From an uncultured Bacteroidales bacterium (GTDB taxonomy: Bacteria; Bacteroidota; Bacteroidia; Bacteroidales; WCHB1-69), in assembly GCA_900316305.1 (NCBI GenBank), contig ONCM01000030.1:1-34163 (forward strand): a stretch of DNA of 34,163 nucleotides, written 5' to 3'. Shown here piece by piece: positions 14,030 through 21,639 of this stretch (position 1 is its first letter; every line of letters begins with the position of its first letter). The position numbers and the translations under genes are program-made. A model generated the notes under the pieces. It was not told the DNA's origin. It was given only the letters and a program-made list of their open reading frames with translations, and searched no databases.

Positions 14030-16098
14030 TATTTCACCAGCGTCACCGTCCCCGTCTTTTCCATCACCGTGCCGTCGGGGAGCTTGTAGTTGAGGTGCCA
14101 GACATAGACGTTCATCGGGGCCACCACGCCGTTGATGCGGCCGTTCCAGCCCTCCTGGGGATTGGTGGTCAGGAAGATGCACTCGCCGGTGCGCGTGAAA
14201 ATCGTGAAACAGTAACCGTCCAAGGAGACGAAGGAGTTGACTGGACGGAAGACATTATTGTTGGCGCCCAATGGACGGAAGGCATTCGGAATGTACATGG
14301 TCGGCGGCTGCGTGAGCGTAATCTGGTTGGAGTAGCTGATGGCGGGCTCGCCGAAGGTGTTCGGACCCTCTTGCGCCTCAATGTAGTAGTAGAACTTAGA
14401 GCCCGACTCGTACATGGAGGAGATGTCGTCGCTGTAGCTGTTCATAACCGTGGGCATCGGATCCCCGACCGTATTGAAAAGTTCCTCGCTCTCCACCCGG
14501 CGCATAACGAAATAGTGCTCAACACCGCCGGCCCAGCTGTCGTATCCGTGCCACGAGAGGATGTTGTTCTGGGCGTTGTTCTCACCCTGCAGCAGAATGT
14601 TGTGCGAGACGTTCGAATAACCGACCTCCGTGCCGCAACTGTTCACGACGAACGCGCGGTAGTAGTACATCCGCTTGGCGAATTCCGCCGTGCTGTCGTT
14701 GAAAATGTATTCGGAGGAGGCGGGGTTGAAGGTCCTCGTCCGGAAATTTTCGAAATCGACACCGTTCTCACTGCGCTGGAGCGTGATGGTGTTGAACGGC
14801 AACGTGTCGCCGCTGGTCAGCACACTGACTTGCACGAAACCGTTGTCAATAACCGACACGGAACGGATGTAGGTGAAGTCCTGCGACTCTTCGGCGGTGA
14901 TGTTGATGGTGACGCGGTTGGAACTGGCCATGATGGTTCCGCCATTGTTGACCACGCGCACGTAGGCGATGTATTCGTGGTTAAGATTCAGATTCTCAAC
15001 AAGGAAGTTGGTGCCCGTGGTATTCCCGACGGTCTGCCAACTCAGCCCCTGGTCGCCGCTGAGCAACACCTCGAAGTGGTCGATGCCGTCAATCAGGTTG
15101 GCGTAAGTGGTCCATTGCAGGCTGACGGCCCGATGGCAGGCATCCGTATTGTTGACACGCAGTCCCATATTGCGCTGCGGATCATTGGTGAGCGCGGAGA
15201 CGTTGCCGCAAGAGTCCATGACGGCGATACGGTAGTCGCGCGAGTCGAACATGGGGTCAATGACAGGGTCAATCCAGGTGGTTTGCCCATAGATGGTGTC
15301 CAACGGGATAGTGCCGTAGGGGTTGAGGTAGTAGATGATGAAGGCCTGCATGTAGGGGTCGGGCGCGTGGAATCCTAACATCACCTCGTTGTTCGGGGTG
15401 ACCGTCACGCTGTCCAAAACCGGAGGGTTCGGACTGGTACTGTCCACCAGATGTGCGGAAGCAATGGTGGTCATAAACGGACACTGCTCATTCACGCCGT
15501 AGATGTTGGTGATACTGACCTGATAGGAGATGATGTTGTCACAGACATCGGAGGTGTCCGTGTAGGTTAGCTGGGTGTTGGGCACGGAAGCGAACGGCTG
15601 TGGCGGGAAATCCGCCTCGAAAGCGCGCTTCTTGTAAATATCAAAGGTGTTGCCCCAGGACGCATCCATGGTGCTGCTGGGAGATTCCCACTGAAGGAAA
15701 GCCATCGTGTTGTTGGATGACGGCGTGACAGTCAGACTGATGGACTGGATAGTGTCAGAATAGTACTGGTTCCCGTTCGAGTCCACGGCAATGATGTAGC
15801 AGTAGTATTCGCTGGCCACCGGGATGTTGTTGATGTCCTTCGAACCGTAATCGCAGAGGTTATAGGTTTGGGTGGCACTGGTGTAGCCAAACAGACTATC
15901 GCAGAGGATGCCGTTGATATAGAAGTAGTAAACTTTGAAATGACTGCAGTCGTTGGTGTTGCTCCAAGCCATTTTGATGCGCTGGTTGTTGTTCATCAGC
16001 TTGAGACACTGCATCTTGGGCGGCTGGTAAGCAAAACAGCTGATGACGACGGCCATCAGCGAGAACGTAAGAAGTATATGTTTTTTCAGACTGCTCAT
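14029..16098 (-). CDS. Secreted fibronectin-like protein with T9SS type B (gliding-motility-type) sorting domain
   Basis: 689 residues. The signal peptide (about 1-24, HILLTFSLMAVVISCFAYQP) is followed by several fibronectin-III-like beta-sandwich segments. They are marked by Trp/Tyr pairs such as 'VSLQWTTYANLIDGIDHFEV' and 'NHEYIAYVRVVNNGG', and by 'YYCYIIAVDSNGNQYYSDTI' near the front. The last 90 or so residues match the gliding-motility-associated C-terminal domain (CHU_C, TIGR04131): TMYIPNAFRPLGANNNVFRP, a central FTIFTRTGE, GWNGRING and PMNVYVWHLNYKLPDG. The domain directs export by the type IX secretion system and attachment to the cell surface. Its start overlaps the stop of the M16-like gene by 4 bases (ATGA), making it the last gene of the sigma-factor operon and a likely output. 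Confidence 0.9.
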   Translation of the reverse strand: MSSLKKHILLTFSLMAVVISCFAYQPPKMQCLKLMNNNQRIKMAWSNTNDCSHFKVYYFYINGILCDSLFGYTSATQTYNLCDYGSKDINNIPVASEYYCYIIAVDSNGNQYYSDTIQSISLTVTPSSNNTMAFLQWESPSSTMDASWGNTFDIYKKRAFEADFPPQPFASVPNTQLTYTDTSDVCDNIISYQVSITNIYGVNEQCPFMTTIASAHLVDSTSPNPPVLDSVTVTPNNEVMLGFHAPDPYMQAFIIYYLNPYGTIPLDTIYGQTTWIDPVIDPMFDSRDYRIAVMDSCGNVSALTNDPQRNMGLRVNNTDACHRAVSLQWTTYANLIDGIDHFEVLLSGDQGLSWQTVGNTTGTNFLVENLNLNHEYIAYVRVVNNGGTIMASSNRVTINITAEESQDFTYIRSVSVIDNGFVQVSVLTSGDTLPFNTITLQRSENGVDFENFRTRTFNPASSEYIFNDSTAEFAKRMYYYRAFVVNSCGTEVGYSNVSHNILLQGENNAQNNILSWHGYDSWAGGVEHYFVMRRVESEELFNTVGDPMPTVMNSYSDDISSMYESGSKFYYYIEAQEGPNTFGEPAISYSNQITLTQPPTMYIPNAFRPLGANNNVFRPVNSFVSLDGYCFTIFTRTGECIFLTTNPQEGWNGRINGVVAPMNVYVWHLNYKLPDGTVMEKTGTVTLVK

Positions 16099-17390
16099 TT
16101 TTCTGCCAAATAACGTCCAACGACAATATTAGTGAATTTATTGTGTTCAAAGTGCTTTTTTGCTAAAAATAAAATATCATCTGGTGTAACGTTCTTGATT
16201 TCAGAGAAATAGCGTTGCATTTCGGACTCGTCCAAACCGAAACGGTACCAGTAGGCAAACTTCTGCATGGCGTTTACCGTGGTATCGACGGCACGCAGCA
16301 AAATACCGGCCATGTAGTTCTTCACCATGTTGAGTTCATCCTCGGTAACCGGCTCTTCCTGAAGCCGTTGCAGTTCTTCGTAACAGGAGTCCAGCGCTTC
16401 CTGCGTCTGGTCGGCGTTCACATCACTGTTGATGGTGAAGACGGACTGGCTTCCGAAAAAGGTGTTGGCGGAGGAGACTCCGTAGGTCAGCCCTTGTCGC
16501 TCACGCAGGTTCTGCATCAGACGGGAACTGAAATAGCCGCCCGTCAGGGTGTTCAGTACGGAGAATTTGGTGCGCTCGGGATCATTGTACCCGATGGAGT
16601 TGCAGAAGAGAACGATGGAGGACTGCAGACAGTCGGGCATCGGGTCGTAAATGAGGTCCCGATGCGCAGGCGCGGGAATGTGAGGAATGTCAGAGCTGCG
16701 AACCCCGTGCGGCACCACAGACCAGATGTTCCGGATGTGTTGCTCTAAGGTCGGATCCAGATTACCGGTGACCATCAGGGTGACGTTCTCCGCACAGAAA
16801 CTCTCTTTGTGAAAATCCTGCAACTGCTTGACAGTGACTGCGTTTAAGGTATCAGTAGAAGCAAATTCCGACACGGCAGGGTAGTGGTCGCCCAACATTT
16901 CCTTCCACATAATCCGCCAGGAACGGTAGTCGGTTTTATGCTCATTGTAGGCTAAGTTTTTAATCTCTTTATCCTGCATAATCCTCAGATTATCAGGATT
17001 ATACTTGGGCGTGAGGATGCACTCTGCGATCAGGGGCAGAATGTCGGGAAGGTTGTTCTTCGGCATGGAGATCAATAGCTGCACATTCTCCATCCCGACG
17101 TTTACGGTGATATTTGTGCCGTAAAAGTCCAGCTTTTCCGACATCTCATGCGTGGAAAGTCGCGGGGAACTCTCCCGAAGCAGGGTGTAGGCGAAATTGC
17201 AGACATGTTTCGCTGGTTGGTATAACGAACCAGTCCGCACTTGCACGAGCAGGTGGATCAGATCCAGGTTGGGATTGTCGAAATAGAAGATGGGGATGCC
17301 GTTGTTGAGCAGCTCTTTCCGCGGCGTGGGCAGCGAAAAGGACTCGATAGGGCGGATGGTGGGCGGTATGGCTCGGTTGATTGGCGTCAT
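16095..17390 (-). CDS. M16 family peptidase homologue lacking the zinc motif
   Basis: 431 residues, the usual size for a two-domain M16B protein. The N-terminal domain has IPIFYFDNPNLDLIHLLVQV, but where HxxEH is expected it reads HVCNF (62-66), so the catalytic Glu and second His are missing and no zinc site is visible. The C-terminal domain keeps the R/Y substrate-binding motif RERQGLTYG (296-304). This is the pattern of the non-catalytic alpha-type partner in M16B heterodimers such as mitochondrial MPP-alpha and its bacterial relatives. There is no signal peptide, so it is cytoplasmic as read. Its ATG overlaps the preceding stop in TAATG, and its own stop overlaps the next start, so translation is coupled on both sides. 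A catalytic partner gene is not in the window. Confidence 0.88.
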   Translation of the reverse strand: MTPINRAIPPTIRPIESFSLPTPRKELLNNGIPIFYFDNPNLDLIHLLVQVRTGSLYQPAKHVCNFAYTLLRESSPRLSTHEMSEKLDFYGTNITVNVGMENVQLLISMPKNNLPDILPLIAECILTPKYNPDNLRIMQDKEIKNLAYNEHKTDYRSWRIMWKEMLGDHYPAVSEFASTDTLNAVTVKQLQDFHKESFCAENVTLMVTGNLDPTLEQHIRNIWSVVPHGVRSSDIPHIPAPAHRDLIYDPMPDCLQSSIVLFCNSIGYNDPERTKFSVLNTLTGGYFSSRLMQNLRERQGLTYGVSSANTFFGSQSVFTINSDVNADQTQEALDSCYEELQRLQEEPVTEDELNMVKNYMAGILLRAVDTTVNAMQKFAYWYRFGLDESEMQRYFSEIKNVTPDDILFLAKKHFEHNKFTNIVVGRYLAEK

Positions 17391-18349
17391 TATGGTATTA
17401 GCAATATTTGTCCGCGACGTTGTTGATGATCGCCATTCCGGTCAACATATTTGATCATATAAACATAGACATCGCTGGGCAGGAAACTGCCGTGCAGGGT
17501 GCCGTCCCAGCCGATGCGTATGTCGGTGGTGGAGAAAATCAGTTCGCCGTTGCGGTTTAATATGTACATGGCAAAATGTTGCGGTTCGAAGTTGGCGGTC
17601 ACGTAGAAAATGTCGTTCAGACCGTCGCCGTTGGGCGTGAAGGCAGAAGGAATATAGAACTCTTCGGTTGTTGCCTCGGGTTCCTCCGGGGAATACTCGG
17701 ATTTCGCAACCTCTTCGCCGTCACCCGTGACCGTGGTCTCACTGACAGAGGACTTGTCCTTGTTGGAGGGTGAACAGGAATAGACGGTTTTGATTTGCTG
17801 AACTTCTTGTATGGGCGTTGAATTTTTTGGGGAAACCTTGATGGTTTCGTAAGAGAGCTCGTTATTGTCTTGAGCGGGGGTGTTTGTCGGTGTGACGGCT
17901 GGATGGCGCTTTTCAATGATAGAGGCCATGGTGGAACCTTCGTGTGCGGCCGCCTCTGTGGTGGTGGCTACGGTAGGTTTCGTCTCGGGAGTGGCGGAAG
18001 GCGTTGTCGTAGGCTTCTGGGCGGAAGTGCTCGGAGAAGTTGCGATGGTGGCTACCGATTGGTTTTCAGTCGGTTGCGGGGTGGCAATCTCCGTGGCGGG
18101 TGTCGCGGATTGTGCCTGATCGGCAGGCTGTTGACGCAAAGTCTTCACCAGTATGGGAACGGTAATCAAGACGGCGGCGATGCCGGCAACCATGGCGGCT
18201 CGGCCTTTCGGCGTGAGTCCGGGCTTGCGGCCGAACTTCTGCACGTATCGCTTGTCGTTCACGATGGAGGTCCATTCCTCCTCCGTGACGGGCACCTCCA
18301 TCCGGCGCAGCTCCTCTATCGGGTTGTTCATATTATCGGTTTTCTTCAT
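17390..18349 (-). CDS. Anti-sigma-like single-TM protein with a C-terminal T9SS type B-like domain
   Basis: 319 residues. Residues 1-49 are charged and cytoplasmic (NPIEELRRMEVPVTEEEWTS), like short anti-sigma N-domains, though no ZAS or FecR signature is clear. Residues 50-69 are one TM helix (RAAMVAGIAAVLITVPILVK). Residues 75-165 are a Thr/Pro/Ala/Ser-rich linker. Residues 231-319 are a gliding-motility-type C-terminal domain, with FYIPSAFTPNGDGLND (231-246), MYILNRNGELIFST, IGWDGT and PSDVYVYMIKYVD. There is no cleavable signal peptide, so the C-terminal domain should sit in the periplasm tethered to the inner membrane. It overlaps the sigma-factor gene by 17 bases, which supports an anti-sigma role. 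A start at residue 7 (18331) is equally possible. Confidence 0.85.
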   Translation of the reverse strand: MKKTDNMNNPIEELRRMEVPVTEEEWTSIVNDKRYVQKFGRKPGLTPKGRAAMVAGIAAVLITVPILVKTLRQQPADQAQSATPATEIATPQPTENQSVATIATSPSTSAQKPTTTPSATPETKPTVATTTEAAAHEGSTMASIIEKRHPAVTPTNTPAQDNNELSYETIKVSPKNSTPIQEVQQIKTVYSCSPSNKDKSSVSETTVTGDGEEVAKSEYSPEEPEATTEEFYIPSAFTPNGDGLNDIFYVTANFEPQHFAMYILNRNGELIFSTTDIRIGWDGTLHGSFLPSDVYVYMIKYVDRNGDHQQRRGQILLIP

Positions 18350-18887
18350 TCTTCCAGAATTTTTGAATACTGTTGCGCAAAGTCGCGCGGGCTCGTGAAA
18401 TCATCGTCCTGACATTGTTCTGGCTCTCCTGCATCATCTCCGCGATCTCCGCCTGGGGAATGTCGTCGATGACATACAAATTGAAGGCTGTCCGCGCCTT
18501 CTGGGGGAGATCGTTGATGAATCCTTGCAACACATCCATCGGGATGCCGTCATACTCATGTTCGACCGCCTCACCTAACTCCTGCTCGAAGTGACTCATC
18601 AGAATCGTGGGCTGCGTTTTCTTATGTCGCAGATAGTCAACCAATTTGTTGACGGTGATGCGATGCAGCCACCCGTCGAGCGAGTTGATATGGGTGTATT
18701 GCTCGAAATGCGTCAGGATAAAGATGAAGATGTCATGGAAGAGGTCCTCGGCTTCCTGGATGTCCTGAATGTAACGCAGGCAGGTACCCTTGACCATCGG
18801 TCCGTAGGTGTCATACAGCAGCTTCTGACTGTGCACGTCGCCTTTCTGACAACCGTCTATGATCTCTATCTCTTTTTCAGTCAGCAT
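18333..18887 (-). CDS. ECF-type RNA polymerase sigma factor
   Basis: 184 residues. Region 2 spans about residues 20-95: LLYDTYGPMVKGTCLRYIQD, then DIQEAEDLFHDIFIFILTHF and the DNA-melting segment SLDGWLHRITVNKLVDYLRH. Region 4 spans about 120-178, with LPQKARTAFNLYVIDDIPQA and the helix-turn-helix EIAEMMQESQNNVRTMISRA. The size and two-region layout are those of extracytoplasmic-function sigma factors. It heads a four-gene operon whose second gene is a membrane-bound, anti-sigma-like protein. Its target promoters are unknown, and no perfect TAnnTTTG box is seen in the 85-bp gap upstream, so it may transcribe its own operon. Confidence 0.93.
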   Translation of the reverse strand: MLTEKEIEIIDGCQKGDVHSQKLLYDTYGPMVKGTCLRYIQDIQEAEDLFHDIFIFILTHFEQYTHINSLDGWLHRITVNKLVDYLRHKKTQPTILMSHFEQELGEAVEHEYDGIPMDVLQGFINDLPQKARTAFNLYVIDDIPQAEIAEMMQESQNNVRTMISRARATLRNSIQKFWKNEENR

Positions 18888-18972
18888 TTGATTTCTACTA
18901 TTTCTAGACGAAATTCAAGGGAAATTATTACAAAAAAAATGAAGGAAAATGATGTTTTTTCTGTTTGGGATG

Positions 18973-19575
18973 TCAAAGATCCAGCGATAGCTGGTTTTTG
19001 AGATGGAAACTCTTTCTGTGATAAGGAGTTAGACCATATTGGTTTACGGCGGCAATATGTTTGGGCGCGGGGTATCCTTTGTTGTGTTTCCAGTCGTAGG
19101 CGGGGTATTCGTCGGCGAGGCGGGTCATCAGCTCGTCGCGGTGGGTCTTGGCCAGAATTGAGGCGGCGGCGATGGAGAGGTAGGTGGCGTCGCCCTTGAC
19201 GATGCAGTGGTACGGGATGCCCCAACGGTCGGTGAATCGGTTGCCATCGACCAGGATGAGTTCGGGTTTCACGGACAGCTGTCCGATGGCGAGGTTCATG
19301 CCGTGGATGGAGGCTCGCAGGATGTTCATTTGGTCAATGTCCGTTTCGGACACCTCCACGACCGCGTAGGCCAGTGCATCGCGCAGGATGATCTCGCGTA
19401 GTTGATTGCGTTTCTTTTCCGTAAGTTGCTTGGAATCATTGATTTCCTCGTTGGTGTAGCCGTAGGGGAAGATGACGGCGGCGGCGCATACAGGTCCGGC
19501 GAGGCATCCGCGTCCAGCTTCGTCACAGCCGCATTCCAGCGTCGGGGTGGGGGAGTAGTTCGATTTTAAAGCCAT
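18973..19575 (-). CDS. rnhB: Ribonuclease HII
   Basis: 200 residues. RNase HII cuts the RNA strand of RNA-DNA hybrids and removes single ribonucleotides from DNA. The motif ECGCDEAGRG gives the catalytic Asp18 and Glu19; LILVDGNRF carries the third acidic residue, and DATYLSIAAASILAKTHRDE holds the conserved C-terminal part with the fourth. The C-terminal KGYPAPKHIAAVNQYGLTPYH is the normal family ending. It is the last gene of a five-gene reverse operon and overlaps the upstream polytopic protein gene by 10 bases. Confidence 0.96.
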   Translation of the reverse strand: MALKSNYSPTPTLECGCDEAGRGCLAGPVCAAAVIFPYGYTNEEINDSKQLTEKKRNQLREIILRDALAYAVVEVSETDIDQMNILRASIHGMNLAIGQLSVKPELILVDGNRFTDRWGIPYHCIVKGDATYLSIAAASILAKTHRDELMTRLADEYPAYDWKHNKGYPAPKHIAAVNQYGLTPYHRKSFHLKNQLSLDL

Positions 19576-20528
19576 AGGAGTACGCAGAGTGCCACAATCA
19601 GAAAATCATAGACGAACCGGTATTTCTTGGGGATGACGGCCACAGTCAGGTAGATGGCGACGGGCAGCAGGAGGTAGAGCAGCGCCATAGGCAGGGGCAC
19701 GATGCCCAAACCCAAGAACAGCAGCATGGAAATCAGCAACAGATGGACGTTGTTGAACGCCTGACGGATGACAATCAACTTGTTGTCATACATGCGTTTG
19801 CCTCGAACAATGAGCACAATAGTCAGGATGATGAAATAGGCCAGCAAAATGTAATCCATCACCCGCATGGAGAGGAACTGCTTGTAGGGCACAAAAATGG
19901 TGAGGTCGGCCCACGATTGCAGAAATTTCGGCATCCCGCTGGCAATGAAGGCGATAGCGAAGCAGTAAATATAGGGAAAGGCGAGTCCGATGAGCAGGAT
20001 CAGAATGTCTTTGAACGCATTCACACTGTTGACGGCAATCATCAGTATGAGGAATAGGACGATGCCGAACGCGCTGATATCCAACAAAGTGGCAATGGCG
20101 ATAACCAGACCGAACGTGAAAATGCGGTCTTTCATTTTCGCGGAAGGCTCGCTGGGCGCGTAAATGATCATGGTCAGAGCCAGAAAGAAGGAGGTCAGCA
20201 GAGCCGGAGTGAGCATGTAAAGAAATTTGCCGGAATTGAGCATCAGCAGCAAGAAAACGCCCGGTATGTAGGTTCGGTTTTCCGCGAGGTGGTTCACTTG
20301 GAAGTGGTGGTTGATGCCGATGGTCATGGTCAGCACAATGCCCAGCACCAGAATGCGGACCACGATGGGACTCCAAGTCCAAAGTTTTGCCACATAATGG
20401 TACAGAATAGCAGTGCCTTCCGCCGGCATCAGCGTCATCTGGGCGAAAATGGTCCATGCCGCCCAGAAAGCCAGCACGGTCAGGAAAAAGAGCTGCAGGT
20501 TGAGGTTCTTATTTAGAAGATGGAACAT
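19566..20528 (-). CDS. Polytopic membrane protein, DUF6427-like
   Basis: 320 residues with about nine hydrophobic spans, for example LQLFFLTVLAFWAAWTIFAQ, FGLVIAIATLLDISAFGIVL and LLLISMLLFLGLGIVPLPMA. A loop carries the motif INHHFQVNHLAENRTYIPGV, followed by a helix with LMLNSGKFLYMLTPALLTSF. The plan of about 300 residues, an N-rich 'N-x-x-L-x-x-x-N/RTYxPG' loop and 'LTPALL' resembles the DUF6427 proteins of Bacteroidota. Function unknown; an envelope transporter or assembly role is inference only. It overlaps the preceding gene by 16 bases and rnhB by 10, so it is in the glycan-modification operon. Confidence 0.75.
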   Translation of the reverse strand: MFHLLNKNLNLQLFFLTVLAFWAAWTIFAQMTLMPAEGTAILYHYVAKLWTWSPIVVRILVLGIVLTMTIGINHHFQVNHLAENRTYIPGVFLLLMLNSGKFLYMLTPALLTSFFLALTMIIYAPSEPSAKMKDRIFTFGLVIAIATLLDISAFGIVLFLILMIAVNSVNAFKDILILLIGLAFPYIYCFAIAFIASGMPKFLQSWADLTIFVPYKQFLSMRVMDYILLAYFIILTIVLIVRGKRMYDNKLIVIRQAFNNVHLLLISMLLFLGLGIVPLPMALLYLLLPVAIYLTVAVIPKKYRFVYDFLIVALCVLLWL

Positions 20529-21070
20529 AGTGTCGGGAAATCGGGGATCAGTTGTTGGAAAACGGGTGCCAGGGAGAAGCGCTTCTGCCGTTGGAAGTCA
20601 CCGGCGCGGAGCGGCTGCTGCGAGATTAGTTTTCCGTTGGGGTCGAAGTGAGGAACGATGCACATAAGTTGCTGCTCGTCAATATGGTATAGCCCGTTGT
20701 CAATACGGCAGAGGGCATCCTCGAAGGTCATGCGGAAGTAGTAATGCATACGCTCCACCGTCAGCACTTGCGGCAGGTCAAGTTCGCGGGCGACGGCCTC
20801 CAACTGGCTTTCGGTGAGGTTTTCCGGCAACGGCACCGCCACCACGCCGCCGAACAGGCAGGCCAGAAGGGCGGCGAAGGCGGTCAGATCCTGCTTCATC
20901 ACAATGCCGGCGCGCGGGATGGATAGTGCGTCCAACTCGTTCATTATCGGGGCAATACGCTGCGCCAACTGCGCATACGAATAGACTTGCCCGCCGATGC
21001 GTGCCACAGTCTGGTCGGGATTCTGCTCCGTCTGACGGATATAGGGCTCTATGACATTCTGGTAAAACAT
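20513..21070 (-). CDS. Stand-alone N-terminal fragment of an adenylate-forming (AMP-binding) domain
   Basis: 185 residues. Residues 1-100 match the first subdomain of acyl-CoA synthetase-type enzymes: FYQNVIEPYIRQTEQNPDQT, then 'YSYAQLAQRI' and 'IVMKQDLTAFAALLACLFGG', with the usual VVAVPL. Then the family stops. The P-loop-like [YF]TSGTTGxPKG signature, the core A5-A8 motifs and the C-terminal lid are all missing. A stretch CIVPHFDPNGKLISQQPLRA stands where the A3 loop would be and keeps only a trace of it. Full-length members have about 450-550 residues, so this is either a decayed enzyme or a small protein derived from one. It stays in frame inside an overlapping operon, which argues for a retained function. 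Confidence 0.7.
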   Translation of the reverse strand: MFYQNVIEPYIRQTEQNPDQTVARIGGQVYSYAQLAQRIAPIMNELDALSIPRAGIVMKQDLTAFAALLACLFGGVVAVPLPENLTESQLEAVARELDLPQVLTVERMHYYFRMTFEDALCRIDNGLYHIDEQQLMCIVPHFDPNGKLISQQPLRAGDFQRQKRFSLAPVFQQLIPDFPTLCSIF

Positions 21071-21081
21071 ATTGCTGATAC

Positions 21082-21636
21082 CTATTGTTTTTTGGATTTC
21101 ATTTTGATAAAGTCGCTCCGTACCAAGCTGTAAATCAGCACGTCTTTGAATTTTCCCTGATGGAAGTAGTGCTGTTTGAGCCGACCTTCTTTCTTGAAGC
21201 CCACCCGCTCAAGCAGATGGAGGATGCTTTCGTTGTCGGGGAATACATCGCTAGTTATCTTGTTGAGGTTGAGGGTGTTGAATCCGTATTCAATGAGCAT
21301 GGCCGATGCTTCGTAGGCCAGACCGAGCCCCTGGTACTGCTTCGGGATGCGCAGGGTCTTCCAGGTGGCACGCTGGTGCCGGTAGTTGAAGTCGTAAAGT
21401 CCGACAGCACCGAGCAACACAGGCTTCTCGCCCGGCTTCTCCTTGTAAAAGATGGACATCGCCACATCCCCGTTGCGACAGATCTTCTCGTACCACTGCT
21501 GCTGGTTGTAAGACGATATCGGGTTGTGGATGATATAGTCGGTGAGGTCGGCGTCCCAACGCTGCTCCATCAGATAGGGCAGGTCTTCGGGCTCAATGGG
21601 TTTCAAAATCAGGCGTTCGCTTTCTAATATTCTCAT
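21082..21636 (-). CDS. GNAT family N-acetyltransferase (RimJ/RimL type)
   Basis: 184 residues covering a complete GNAT fold. It opens MRILESERLILKPIEPEDLP, has a central LGAVGLYDFNYRHQRATW, the acetyl-CoA-binding region IPKQYQGLGLAYEASAMLIE (motif A, with Q/R-x-x-G-x-G/A reduced to QGLGLA) and the late NKITSDVFPDNESILHLLER followed by VGFKKEGRL. Proteins of this class acetylate amines on proteins, antibiotics or amino sugars. The neighbouring WbmS-like deacetylase suggests an amino-sugar substrate, as for the PseH-like acetyltransferases of surface-sugar pathways, but this is inferred from context. It sits 3 bases behind the deacetylase gene. Confidence 0.88.
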   Translation of the reverse strand: MRILESERLILKPIEPEDLPYLMEQRWDADLTDYIIHNPISSYNQQQWYEKICRNGDVAMSIFYKEKPGEKPVLLGAVGLYDFNYRHQRATWKTLRIPKQYQGLGLAYEASAMLIEYGFNTLNLNKITSDVFPDNESILHLLERVGFKKEGRLKQHYFHQGKFKDVLIYSLVRSDFIKMKSKKQ

Positions 21637-21639
21637 TTC

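Noticed and set aside
14095-15378. Forward open frame of 427 codons opposite the FN3/CHU_C gene
   Set aside because: Antisense shadow: Val/Arg/Asp/His-rich, no motif, and the reverse gene has clear domains.
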